Positions 1 to 6,491 are shown, numbered from the stretch's first letter. The stretch: DNA of 30,484 bases from a virus (IMGVR_UViG_3300035698_010104:1-30484); one strand, 5' to 3'. Notes: generated by a model not told the origin, from the letters alone. Numbers and translations: made by a program.

Positions 1-114
1 AAAAGAATCAAATACTTCTGTTATTGTACCGATATTACCATCTGTATATTCTATTTGATGATGATATGCTCCATCCTTTTTGATACTAACTTTATCATTT
101 AATTTGAACTTCAT
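1..114 (-). CDS. Small barrel-like protein, 3' end outside window
   Basis: N-terminal 38 residues of a minus-strand gene that runs off the left edge. It begins MKFKLNDKVSIKKDG and continues with alternating polar and hydrophobic residues and DGNIGTITEV. The start K-x-K-x-x-D-x-V resembles the openings of other small left-arm proteins here (MKKFKVGDTIVDI, MKQKYKIGDKLICI), which suggests a small SH3- or KOW-like beta-barrel (inference). The ATG sits two bases after a copy of the repeated leader motif. No function can be assigned. Confidence 0.6.
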   Translation of the reverse strand, partial: MKFKLNDKVSIKKDGAYHHQIEYTDGNIGTITEVFDSF

Positions 115-115
115 A

Positions 116-133
116 TTGCGTCTTATGTGGATT
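116..133 (-). promoter_or_regulatory. Leader motif copy 1
   Basis: Sense AATCCACATAAGACGCAA, directly before the ATG at 114. It overlaps the stop codon of the upstream gene (TAA within ACATAAG). One of a family of near-identical motifs in front of minus-strand genes. Confidence 0.6.
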
Positions 134-485
134 CCCTTAATTCTTTATCAGCAGACAAAAACTCTTCAAAAGTCATTCTACTAACTGGAGTTGTATCTTT
201 GAATCCTAAAAATTGCCATTTTGTTTCTTCCCCATCTTTACCATAAGCTTCGTCGGTTTGAATGAATGGCAACCAAGTTAATAATTTAAACCTTCCCTTT
301 TTACCATTTGGTATTTGGAAATGATGAATAGAGCCGTGTACTTCATAGTGTGCGACTCTTTTTGTGTAGTCAGCATGTTCATCTCCTGCTAATCTACTTT
401 GATAGTTTTTGTATTCCTTATTATAAATTGCTATAAGAAATAACTCTTTACTTTTTTTTATTAGTTTCTTTATTTTGTTTATCAT
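123..485 (-). CDS. Hypothetical protein, 120 aa
   Basis: I do not recognise this family. The N-terminus is very basic (KIKKLIKKSKE), followed by a hydrophobic/aromatic stretch (LFLIAIYNKEY) and a soluble region with GKKGRFKLLTWLPF and EETKWQFLGF. It could associate with membrane or nucleic acid through the N-terminal basic helix (inference). The start overlaps the end of the upstream gene by 38 bases, as in other overlapping pairs in this arm. The stop lies inside leader motif copy 1. Confidence 0.6.
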   Translation of the reverse strand: MINKIKKLIKKSKELFLIAIYNKEYKNYQSRLAGDEHADYTKRVAHYEVHGSIHHFQIPNGKKGRFKLLTWLPFIQTDEAYGKDGEETKWQFLGFKDTTPVSRMTFEEFLSADKELREST

Positions 486-753
486 ATTTTTTTTCTAAAC
501 ATATTTTATTAAGTTCTTTAGTTGTTCTTTTATCTATTTCATAAGAAAGGAATTTTTCAAATATACCACTTAGAAATTCACTGAACCAATATATTGGTCC
601 TTTATTATAATAGTCGTTATTACTAATTCTAACTACTGTTCCTGTTAATTCTTTTTTCCATCCACCACCTCCACAGTTCGGGTCATTATCATTATAACCA
701 GTACTATTTCCTATACATATGAGTTTATCTCCAATTTTATATTTTTGTTTCAT
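448..753 (-). CDS. Small protein with KELN-x2-CL tail, 101 aa
   Basis: The N-terminal part (KYKIGDKLICIG) and TGTVVRI look like strands of a small SH3/KOW-like barrel. The segment NDPNCGGGG is a glycine-rich loop. The C-terminus carries a helix TTKELNKICLEKKY, which recurs in two other left-arm proteins (ITTKEINKQCLKERY and TSIKELNKRCLKKRY) and loosely in a right-arm protein. The three left-arm proteins therefore form a paralogous set with a shared tail. Function unknown. The gene is the first one downstream of the E1-like gene, three bases away, so it may be co-transcribed with the conjugation cluster. Confidence 0.65.
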   Translation of the reverse strand: MKQKYKIGDKLICIGNSTGYNDNDPNCGGGGWKKELTGTVVRISNNDYYNKGPIYWFSEFLSGIFEKFLSYEIDKRTTKELNKICLEKKYDKQNKETNKKK

Positions 754-756
754 AAT

Positions 757-1431
757 TTATGGTTGTGCTATTATTTCTACAACTTCTTTCTTTTTCTTTT
801 TTTCATAAACATCTTTTAAGAAGGTGTTGCCTACAAAGTCGTAGATTATTTCACAATCTTTAATTTTCTTTTTAGCATAATCTCTTACAAAGTTTGATAT
901 AAGTCCTCCGATAACTGCACAATTAAAACAGATTGACCTTGCTGTACATGGGTCGTGTTCTACTTTGTCTGGTGGAGCAGTTGTTTTTAAATAGTTTTTA
1001 GATTTGGAACAATAGATTTCTAATTGTAGTCCACCCATTCTTCCATCTATAATATATATATCTCTATTTTTATATATCTCACCAAGCCTTATTCTTTCTT
1101 CCATAGAATCTAGGGCTATAATAACAAGTCCTTTCTTTATATGTTCTTCTACATCATTATTAGCAGTTTTAATTTCTACTCCTGTTTGTTCTTTAACGTT
1201 ATCTCTAAGAGCTTCTACTTTGGGTTTACCAAGTTGTTCCTCTTTAAAGAATTGAGATGCTACATTATGATTCTCCACGACGTCATCATCGTAAACAATT
1301 ATATTTTTACATCCCATTTTAGCTAACAGTAAGGTTGTCCAACTTCCTATTCCACCACCTCCTATAACGTGGATATTAAAGTTGACCTCTGCAGGCTTAA
1401 TGATATCTATTTGTCTATCGTGTCTTTTCAT
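757..1431 (-). CDS. ThiF/E1-like ubiquitin-activating enzyme
   Basis: 224 aa with a Rossmann fold of the E1/ThiF/MoeB superfamily. The nucleotide-binding loop is HVIGGGGIGSWTTLLLAKMG at residues 21-40. It is followed by IIVYDDDVVENHNVASQFF (about 44-62), whose acidic pair (D48, D50) corresponds to the DxD that contacts ATP/Mg, and by LGKPKVEAL (68-76), where the family has its conserved Lys. IIALDSMEER (104-113) matches the usual ALD(N) segment. Near the C-terminus DPCTARSICFNC supplies Cys162, Cys168 and Cys171, candidates for the thioester-forming or zinc-binding cysteines. Known family role: adenylate the C-terminal glycine of a beta-grasp protein and form a thioester. Context with JAMM, E2-like and ubiquitin-like genes supports conjugation over cofactor sulfur transfer. 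Length is close to minimal ThiF (about 240 aa), with no extra E1 domains. Confidence 0.88.
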   Translation of the reverse strand: MKRHDRQIDIIKPAEVNFNIHVIGGGGIGSWTTLLLAKMGCKNIIVYDDDVVENHNVASQFFKEEQLGKPKVEALRDNVKEQTGVEIKTANNDVEEHIKKGLVIIALDSMEERIRLGEIYKNRDIYIIDGRMGGLQLEIYCSKSKNYLKTTAPPDKVEHDPCTARSICFNCAVIGGLISNFVRDYAKKKIKDCEIIYDFVGNTFLKDVYEKKKKKEVVEIIAQP

Positions 1432-1441
1432 TTGTTTAATT

Positions 1442-1642
1442 TTAAATTATTGATAAAGTTTTCACCTTCTTTTTTTGTTTTAAATCTTCTTTGTTAAAAT
1501 TCCTATTTATTTTACATTTGTAACATTGACAATGCTCAAAACAATAATCATTTTTTAATCTCCATATCTTATTTTCTAACTCGTGTAATTCTTTGTATAT
1601 TGGTAATCCTTCACCATGTTTAATTTTTGTTTTTCTTTTCAT
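1442..1642 (-). CDS. Cys-rich mini-protein between E1 and JAMM genes
   Basis: 66 aa and strongly basic. The central motif C-FEH-C-Q-C-YK-C (residues about 34-43) could bind zinc together with the nearby His. It is preceded by an amphipathic helix (YKELHELENKIWRLKND). No family is recognised. Its place between the adenylating enzyme and the JAMM peptidase, 10 bases from the former, suggests it belongs to the conjugation cluster, for example as an adaptor or minimal E3-like factor. That is inference only, because four cysteines are too few for a RING finger. The start follows leader motif copy 2. Confidence 0.6.
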   Translation of the reverse strand: MKRKTKIKHGEGLPIYKELHELENKIWRLKNDYCFEHCQCYKCKINRNFNKEDLKQKKKVKTLSII

Positions 1643-1646
1643 ATGT

Positions 1647-1665
1647 TTGTGTCTTTAGTGGATTA
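1647..1665 (-). promoter_or_regulatory. Leader motif copy 2
   Basis: Sense TAATCCACTAAAGACACAA, between the stop of the JAMM gene (1667) and the ATG at 1642. Confidence 0.6.
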
Positions 1666-1666
1666 A

Positions 1667-2788
1667 TTATATTGCTAGTCCTTTATTTATTTCCTTTCCA
1701 AATTCTTCTGCATCTATTTCATCTTCTTTTGCTATTCTTTTATTTTCTTTTATTATTGCATCCATTAGTTCTTCGGGAGGAATAATTCCCTGACAATGTG
1801 GGCAAACTGGATGTGCATCATCTTCTATTTGGTAATAATCTAAATCTATTTCACTATCACAGAATGGACATTTTATTATTTCATATCTATCTTCTTCATA
1901 TTCATCATCTTTGTCAGCATTTATTGTACCTATTCCAGTTGTCATAACATCAAGTTCTCTTTCATAGTTTAATTGTTCTTCAAAATTTATATCTTCTATT
2001 TCTGCATCTGTCTTTGTACCAATATTTCTTGGTTGTGTATAGTTAATGTTTCTTCTACCAAATGAATCGTAGTATTTATAACTTTCATCACGACCATGTC
2101 CACCTTGCCACCATCCTTTATTGAGAATTGGTAGTAGTTTTGGTTTTGATACTTTTTCTTCTACTTCTTTTTCACAAGCACTTTGTAGTTCTTCATCTTC
2201 ATAATACTCATCTTCTATATCTTCTATTTGACATTCTATATCATCTAATACTTTTTCTGTTTCTTCTTTCATTTCTGTTAATCCTTTTGTTCGTTCTTCT
2301 ATCTCTTCTTTCTTTTCATCGTTGTTTATTATTTCTATATCTATTTCATCTTCCTTATAAGATATTGCTGTATCGAATGGTGAATTGTCTGTTGGGAATA
2401 TATCTACCCTTGCTAACATCTTTCCTTTCTTATTTGTTACAAGTGAAACAAGATATGGTTGTTGTCCCATATGAGATTCCATTGTATCAGTGTCCGTAGT
2501 GGACCAAAATACATCCATATCTGCGTGGGAATGCCACCATAGAGTCCACTTGGTTAAGTCCTCTCCCTTTTGGCTAAGCTCGTAAGTAAATTTAGCCATA
2601 GCTTCTTCATCTAATTCTGTTTTTGCAGATGAACAAACTTGTTTAAATATTATTATATCCTCTAATAACATTTCTTTATCCTCATTAAAAGAAACCTTAC
2701 CCATACCAGAGATTTCTCCATCTGTGGCATCTACATAGTATTTGAGTTTCTTCTCTATTTCATGAGGAATGATTAATTTCTTTTTCAT
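1667..2788 (-). CDS. JAMM/JAB metallopeptidase with C-terminal zinc ribbon
   Basis: 373 aa. Residues 1-145 form a JAB/MPN domain with an intact JAMM signature: Glu25 (DGEISGMG), then HSH at 86-88, seven residues, Ser96, two residues, Asp99. These are the catalytic Glu, zinc ligands and Ser of isopeptidases such as Rpn11 and of bacterial Ubl-associated JABs. Residues 147-215 are very acidic and probably helical. A Gly/Tyr-rich linker (about 220-250) follows. A zinc ribbon with CPFC at 307-310 and CPHC at 329-332 precedes a charged C-terminal helix. Expected role: trim the two residues after Gly-Gly of the 75-aa ubiquitin-like protein and/or remove it from targets. The long extension with a zinc ribbon is unusual and may bind substrate. 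Confidence 0.9.
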   Translation of the reverse strand: MKKKLIIPHEIEKKLKYYVDATDGEISGMGKVSFNEDKEMLLEDIIIFKQVCSSAKTELDEEAMAKFTYELSQKGEDLTKWTLWWHSHADMDVFWSTTDTDTMESHMGQQPYLVSLVTNKKGKMLARVDIFPTDNSPFDTAISYKEDEIDIEIINNDEKKEEIEERTKGLTEMKEETEKVLDDIECQIEDIEDEYYEDEELQSACEKEVEEKVSKPKLLPILNKGWWQGGHGRDESYKYYDSFGRRNINYTQPRNIGTKTDAEIEDINFEEQLNYERELDVMTTGIGTINADKDDEYEEDRYEIIKCPFCDSEIDLDYYQIEDDAHPVCPHCQGIIPPEELMDAIIKENKRIAKEDEIDAEEFGKEINKGLAI

Positions 2789-2808
2789 ATTTTAAAATTA
2801 TTTTTAGT

Positions 2809-3948
2809 TTAACCTATTGGTGTTGATGGACCAACTGCATATTCTTCATTTCTTTCTTCACCATCTTCATCTTCATCTTGTGGTTCTGGTGATGGGCTCG
2901 GTGTAGTTCTATTTCCGTCATGTTTTGCTATAATTTCTGATAATTCTTTTGTAAACTTTTTTCCATCCCATGATTCATTTTCTCTCCAGTAATTTCTATC
3001 AAACCACTTGAATGGGTCTCTTGGTCTAATTGTTACTGGTTGAGCACAGTAATAATGTCTTGCGTCTACATATGGTCCATTATAGTTTGGTTTTTCTAAA
3101 AATCCTATCAATGAATATATTATTTGTAATAGCAAATGTTGTTGTCTATATGTTTGTATTTCTTGACCAAACACTGAACCGAGACATACACTACAGTTTC
3201 TATCAACACATGGATGATGGAAGTCACCTTTTTGAAGTTGTCTTTTATAGTTTGCTATTTTTATATTATCATCTAAACTAATTGGAATTAGTATTTTATA
3301 TGCTCCAAGTTCAAATGTTGGTAGGTCTCTATTTTCATCACTGAATGTTAGAGAGTTTGTTGTAATAAGAAGATATCTTTTTTCATCTTTTTCTATAACT
3401 TCTATTTCTTTTACTTTTGGATGTTTACTAAGTTTTTCGTACTGTTTTTCTAATGGAGCTATGCTTGTTGATATTGATGATACTTCGTTCTTTAATTCTG
3501 TAAGGTTCTGTAATTCTTTTGTTAGGTTTGTTTCCCTTTCTGATAAGTCAAACTCTCTTTGTTTGATATCTGATTTCTTACTTTTAATACCTTCTTCTTT
3601 CTTTTTAAGTTCGTTTGGAACTTCAATAGACCTTTTTACATTTGTTTCTTTAAGTAATTTAACAAACTCTCCCTTCCTTTTATCTTTACATTCATAGGTT
3701 TCTAATACTTTGAAATCTCTGTCGTTAAGATAATAATAGGTTGGTTTGTTCAAGCATGTTTCTAATAGATGAGTAAATTGGTATTCTTTTTCAAAATCAA
3801 TACCATATCTTTTACCAATCTTTTCAATTACAACACCAGTCAATCCTTCTTCGGGAATCTCGACTTCATTCCCGTCATGGTCTTCTGGTTTAAAGTTTTT
3901 GTTTGTTTGAATTTTGTCTCCTAAGAAGACTTCTTTCTTTTTTTGCAT
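2809..3948 (-). CDS. E2-like conjugating protein with fused N-terminal domain and coiled coil
   Basis: 379 aa with four parts. Residues 1-85 (VFLGDKIQTNKNFKP ... YYYLNDRDFKVLE) are paralogous to the whole 89-aa protein encoded next door at 3977-4246. Residues about 110-175 are a charged coiled coil. Residues about 180-295 resemble a UBC/E2 core: a strand LPTFELGAYKILIPISLDD, then HHPCVDRNCSVCLG (244-257), equivalent to the E2 HPN...ICL motif with Cys255 as candidate catalytic residue, then a helix LLLQIIYSLIGFLEKPNYNGPY that matches the E2 helix followed by P-N-x-x-x-P. The C-terminus (about 345-379) is an acidic Pro/Ser-rich tail. The assignment rests on motif order and operon context; overall identity to known E2s is low. 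Start follows leader motif copy 3. Confidence 0.75.
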   Translation of the reverse strand: MQKKKEVFLGDKIQTNKNFKPEDHDGNEVEIPEEGLTGVVIEKIGKRYGIDFEKEYQFTHLLETCLNKPTYYYLNDRDFKVLETYECKDKRKGEFVKLLKETNVKRSIEVPNELKKKEEGIKSKKSDIKQREFDLSERETNLTKELQNLTELKNEVSSISTSIAPLEKQYEKLSKHPKVKEIEVIEKDEKRYLLITTNSLTFSDENRDLPTFELGAYKILIPISLDDNIKIANYKRQLQKGDFHHPCVDRNCSVCLGSVFGQEIQTYRQQHLLLQIIYSLIGFLEKPNYNGPYVDARHYYCAQPVTIRPRDPFKWFDRNYWRENESWDGKKFTKELSEIIAKHDGNRTTPSPSPEPQDEDEDGEERNEEYAVGPSTPIG

Positions 3949-3953
3949 ATTGT

Positions 3954-3972
3954 TTGCGTCTTATGTGGATTA
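3954..3972 (-). promoter_or_regulatory. Leader motif copy 3
   Basis: Sense TAATCCACATAAGACGCAA, six bases before the ATG of the larger E2-like gene (3948) and after the stop of the gene at 3977. Confidence 0.6.
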
Positions 3973-3976
3973 TTAT

Positions 3977-4246
3977 TTAGTAATCGTTTTCGATTTCAAA
4001 CTCATCTTTACTTAAGAAATAACCACACTTGTGTGATAGTAATCCGTCTAGTTGATTTGCCCAACTCAACTTACCAAATCTGATACCATACTTACCATCC
4101 TTCTTTCTTTTTGTTACAACCATTCCTCTAAAGGCTCCGATAGTGGTTATCTTATCTCCCTTTTCGTTTAATGGTTTAAACTTGTTGTTTGTTGAAATCA
4201 TGTCACCTATAAAGACTCTATCTTTATTTTTTTTAGCGTTTTTCAT
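3977..4246 (-). CDS. Stand-alone E2-associated barrel domain, 89 aa
   Basis: Paralogue of residues 1-85 of the larger E2-like protein: RVFIGDMISTNNKFKP here aligns with EVFLGDKIQTNKNFKP there. Both continue with a Gly-x-V-V strand, KYGI(R/D)F and a terminal Y-F/Y-L-x-x-D-x-F-x-(I/V). It is probably a small all-beta domain (inference). Its ATG overlaps the TAA of the second E2-like gene (4243-4246, ATGA-type arrangement on the minus strand), so the two products are likely made together. They probably act together, reproducing as two polypeptides what the larger E2-like protein has as a fusion. Confidence 0.75.
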   Translation of the reverse strand: MKNAKKNKDRVFIGDMISTNNKFKPLNEKGDKITTIGAFRGMVVTKRKKDGKYGIRFGKLSWANQLDGLLSHKCGYFLSKDEFEIENDY

Positions 4247-4683
4247 AATTTGTTTCTATTTAATATTAAACTTGTTATTGTTCTATATGGAGTGCTATAG
4301 TCTGGTTCTTCTAACCAGTTTATGATTAAGTATATTATTTCTTTTGGTCTTTTATATTTCTTTAATTCTGCTAACATTATTTGAATATTTGGACCCCAAC
4401 AAATACTTTTACCATTATGAATACATGGATGAGCTATATCATAATCAAGATTATAAATTTCTGTCATACCAGATATTGTCATTGGAATATTTATTCTAAA
4501 TCTTCCAAGTAAATACTTTTTTCTACTAAATAGACGTTTCCTTCTAGAGTTTCCTTTATAATAAAGTTTCTTTGTTGTTACTATTATTTCTTCAAACTTA
4601 TCTTCACCTCGAATTCTTTCTTTAACTTCTATGCTTTCTATTTTGTCTTTATTTAATTTGTCTTTTTCTAAATATTTATACAT
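4243..4683 (-). CDS. Second E2-like conjugating protein, 146 aa
   Basis: A compact E2-like domain. A central strand pair YLLGRFRINIPM is followed by IAHPCIHNGKSICWGPN, which resembles the E2 HPN-(x)n-G-x-ICL active-site segment; the Cys of ICW (residue 95) is the candidate catalytic Cys. Next come a helix and IINWLEEPDYSTPY, matching the E2 crossover helix followed by P-x-x-x-x-P. It shares this order with the larger E2-like protein. The frame is open 20 codons further upstream, but only with a non-ATG start, and that part would encode a strong hairpin. I therefore start at the first ATG (4683). Confidence 0.75.
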   Translation of the reverse strand: MYKYLEKDKLNKDKIESIEVKERIRGEDKFEEIIVTTKKLYYKGNSRRKRLFSRKKYLLGRFRINIPMTISGMTEIYNLDYDIAHPCIHNGKSICWGPNIQIMLAELKKYKRPKEIIYLIINWLEEPDYSTPYRTITSLILNRNKL

Positions 4684-4703
4684 AAAATTATTAGGGGGGG
4701 TTA

Positions 4704-4727
4704 GAGCCTCTCCATAAAGAGAGGCTC
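4704..4727 (-). terminator. Strong hairpin between Ubl and E2-like genes
   Basis: Perfect 9-bp stem GAGCCTCTC/GAGAGGCTC with a 6-nt loop, 30 bases downstream of the Ubl stop codon. On the minus strand it is followed by TAACCCCCCC and not by a U tract. A canonical intrinsic terminator is therefore not shown. mRNA stabilisation, partial termination or processing that uncouples Ubl from E2 levels is equally possible. Confidence 0.6.
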
Positions 4728-4757
4728 CTTGAATACATACCAAGATCTCGATATATA

Positions 4758-4985
4758 TTATTTTACTCCACCCTCTTTTTTACCAACAATTTGAATCTGA
4801 TCACCATCGTCGATGATGCTGTCCAATCCTGCCTTTTCTCCTGCTACCCAAACAGTCTCGTTGTCACTTAAATCAGTGATGCCTACTGACTCTAGAACTT
4901 CTTCTAGTGTAGCACCCTCATCAAGGTGAGCTGTTTGTGGTTCAAGACCCATTCTGGTGATTGTTGCTGTTAAACCATTTCTCAT
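4758..4985 (-). CDS. Ubiquitin-like beta-grasp protein ending GG-VK
   Basis: 75 aa, the usual size of ubiquitin or ThiS/MoaD. Visible elements: strand GLTATITRMG, strand PQTAHLDEG, helix TLEEVLESVG, strand TVWVAGEKA, then SIIDDGDQIQIVGKKEGGVK, where DGDQIQIV is the typical last strand of ThiS/MoaD/Ubl proteins. The di-glycine (Gly72-Gly73) is followed by Val-Lys, so maturation by the nearby JAMM peptidase would be needed before activation by the E1-like enzyme. Base composition is clearly richer in GC than the adjacent E2-like genes, which suggests selection for high expression or a separate origin. It is the first conjugation-cluster gene to be transcribed. Confidence 0.85.
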   Translation of the reverse strand: MRNGLTATITRMGLEPQTAHLDEGATLEEVLESVGITDLSDNETVWVAGEKAGLDSIIDDGDQIQIVGKKEGGVK

Positions 4986-5041
4986 AGGTTTAGTTTGACA
5001 AAACCATTAGACTAATGACTAATAATTCTATCGATTAATAA

Positions 5042-5164
5042 TTATATAAACCCCAATGGGGATTTATTCTTTAATATTTCTATTATTAAATAATGAAAAG
5101 TTCCTGCTACAATAATAGTCATCGTTGCTATGAATATAAAATATAGTATTTTAATTATTGTCAT
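5042..5164 (-). CDS. Small membrane peptide, 40 aa
   Basis: MTIIKILYFIFIATMTIIVA begins a peptide that is mostly one hydrophobic helix (residues about 3-21), followed by GTFHYLIIEILKNKSPLGFI. The start overlaps the end of the upstream gene by 14 bases. The 3' end is formed by a CCCCA/TGGGG hairpin (5048-5065) that could also serve as an attenuator before the Ubl gene. No homologue is recognised; it is proposed from its membrane-helix composition and spacing. Confidence 0.5.
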   Translation of the reverse strand: MTIIKILYFIFIATMTIIVAGTFHYLIIEILKNKSPLGFI

Positions 5165-5378
5165 ATCGTTCTTTTAAACATTGTTTATTAATCTCCTTAG
5201 TGGTTATTATTTTCTTTACTTCAAAATATTCTTGTATTACTTCTTCTCCTAATTCGTGTCTAGTTTCACCCTCTATTGAATAATGAGGAGTATTAAAAAC
5301 AGAATATATTTTTTTAATTACAAATTCTTCATCATCATGTATATCTACGATTGTATCTCCAACTTTAAATTTTTTCAT
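5151..5378 (-). CDS. Small protein with KEIN-x2-CL tail, 75 aa
   Basis: Starts MKKFKVGDTIVDIHDDEEFVIKKI, a probable small beta-barrel of SH3/KOW type. It ends with the shared helix ITTKEINKQCLKERY found in its neighbour (5365-5607) and in the protein at 448-753. Overlaps the upstream neighbour by 14 bases. Paralogue; function unknown. Confidence 0.65.
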   Translation of the reverse strand: MKKFKVGDTIVDIHDDEEFVIKKIYSVFNTPHYSIEGETRHELGEEVIQEYFEVKKIITTKEINKQCLKERYDNN

Positions 5379-5607
5379 ATCTTTTCTTTAGACACCTTTT
5401 GTTTAATTCTTTAATTGAAGTTTCTATTAATTTCCAGTTTTCTTCACACCTGCAAGCTCTATCTGTTTTTCTACTTCGAGCCCAAAGTCTATCGTCTAAA
5501 TATCCTTCTCCATTTCCATAATGCAAGTCACATATTTCTCCCATCTTAACTCCAGAGCAATCCCACCTTATTTTAACTATATCTTTTTCTCTAAATTCTT
5601 TTATCAT
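5365..5607 (-). CDS. Small protein with KELN-x2-CL tail, 80 aa
   Basis: MIKEFREKDIVKIRWDCSG and MGEICDLHYGNG suggest a short barrel with Cys residues. The C-terminal helix TSIKELNKRCLKKRY is the shared tail of this paralogous set. The ATG overlaps the end of the RlpA-like gene (5604-5607). Function unknown. Confidence 0.65.
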   Translation of the reverse strand: MIKEFREKDIVKIRWDCSGVKMGEICDLHYGNGEGYLDDRLWARSRKTDRACRCEENWKLIETSIKELNKRCLKKRYEKI

Positions 5608-6029
5608 AATTGTCTTACAGCTACATTGAGAACTCCTTGTTTTGAGTTGTCAGAAATCTCAAAGAAGCTTGTGCTAGATAAATCAATAATTCTTTCTGGG
5701 AATATACTTGCATCTGGACCATAATCCGTAACCCGACAGGTCACTTGCTTTCCGTTATCAACATTAGTGACTTGAACTTTACTATATCTTATAAAATCTC
5801 TTGTTGCACAAACAAAATGACCACGAGAAGACCACCCACTTTTTAAGACATAATCATAATAACTGGCTTTTCCCAGTATGATTTTATCTTCATTTGTTGG
5901 TAGGTGGTTTGTGACTGTTGTGGATTCATTTGTTTCTATTGGCTCTTTGGTCTTAATTATTATAAACGTAGACCAAATTATGACTTCGATTATTATTATT
6001 GTAAATATTGTTTGTTCAACTTTTGTCAT
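5604..6029 (-). CDS. Membrane-anchored RlpA-like double-psi beta-barrel protein
   Basis: 141 aa. Residues about 8-26 (IFTIIIIEVIIWSTFIIIK) are a single membrane anchor or uncleaved signal. A Thr/Asn-rich linker leads to a DPBB domain (about 50-141): LGKASYYDY, then CATRDFIRYSKVQVTNVDNG, then CRVTDYGPDA and RIIDLSSTSF, ending GVLNVAVRQL. These match the RlpA order G-x-A-S-x-Y, T-x-x-x-V-x-V, V-x-D-x-G-P, R-x-I-D-L-S-x-x-A-F. Known RlpA proteins bind or cleave peptidoglycan glycan strands. The Asp of TDYGP is present. A role in lysis or cell-wall remodelling from the membrane is likely. It follows the HAD phosphatase gene with a 3-base gap. Confidence 0.8.
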   Translation of the reverse strand: MTKVEQTIFTIIIIEVIIWSTFIIIKTKEPIETNESTTVTNHLPTNEDKIILGKASYYDYVLKSGWSSRGHFVCATRDFIRYSKVQVTNVDNGKQVTCRVTDYGPDASIFPERIIDLSSTSFFEISDNSKQGVLNVAVRQL

Positions 6030-6032
6030 AGT

Positions 6033-6440
6033 TTAAAAATTACCATAGCCAACTTGTAGACAGGTTAATCCCTCTTCTCTCCACATTTTGACTACTTGGT
6101 CTCTATCGTCTAATACGAATAAGATTCTAAACTTCTTTTTAATTTTGTCTAAAAATCTTTTCTTAATAATAGTATCTTTTTCGTTGTTTCCTTTTTCTCT
6201 TATAAAAAGAAAATCACAATCTATATCATTTTTATCTAACCATTTTGTTGTTTCTTCTTCGCATGAGCCATCTCTTCCAGAGACAACTATAATAATATAT
6301 CCTAATTGGCTCATTGAATTTACTAGAGTTTTGATTGGTTCGTTTACTTTATCTTTACTAACCTTACTCCAATCGTATGGACTTCTTCCTTGCATTTTGG
6401 CAAGTGTTCCGTCTATGTCTACAATTATTGCTTCTTTCAT
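6033..6440 (-). CDS. HAD-family 3'-phosphatase (T4 Pnk phosphatase-domain type)
   Basis: 135 aa. Motif I is DIDGTLAKMQGRSPYDWSKV (residues 8-27), with both HAD aspartates (DxDGT) and the RSPYDW insert typical of the phosphatase half of T4 polynucleotide kinase. Motif II is VVSGRDG. The segment TTKWLDKNDIDCDFLFIRE and a Lys precede motif III/IV VLDDRDQVVKMWREEGLTCLQV. There is no kinase domain or P-loop, so only the phosphatase module is present. Likely reaction: removal of 3' phosphate or 2',3'-cyclic phosphate from nucleic acid ends, as in repair of cleaved RNA or DNA. Length fits the domain alone. Confidence 0.88.
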   Translation of the reverse strand: MKEAIIVDIDGTLAKMQGRSPYDWSKVSKDKVNEPIKTLVNSMSQLGYIIIVVSGRDGSCEEETTKWLDKNDIDCDFLFIREKGNNEKDTIIKKRFLDKIKKKFRILFVLDDRDQVVKMWREEGLTCLQVGYGNF

Positions 6441-6457
6441 ATATTAAAAATTGATTT

Positions 6458-6483
6458 ATTAAAAAGGCTTTTTAGAGAAGCCT
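6458..6483 (-). terminator. Rho-independent terminator
   Basis: On the minus strand AGGCTT-CTCTAAA-AAGCCT is followed by TTTTTAAT. It lies 9 bases after the stop of the 61-aa gene and before the HAD phosphatase gene. The stem is only 6 bp, so readthrough is likely. Confidence 0.6.
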
Positions 6484-6491
6484 AACTCTTT

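Noticed and set aside
2128-2499. 123-aa Leu/Phe-rich plus frame inside the JAMM gene
   Set aside because: Reverse complement of an acidic coding region gives a hydrophobic shadow; no start signal.
4684-4743. Longer start for the second E2-like gene
   Set aside because: Only a non-ATG start is available and the added codons would span a perfect hairpin; the ATG at 4683 is preferred.
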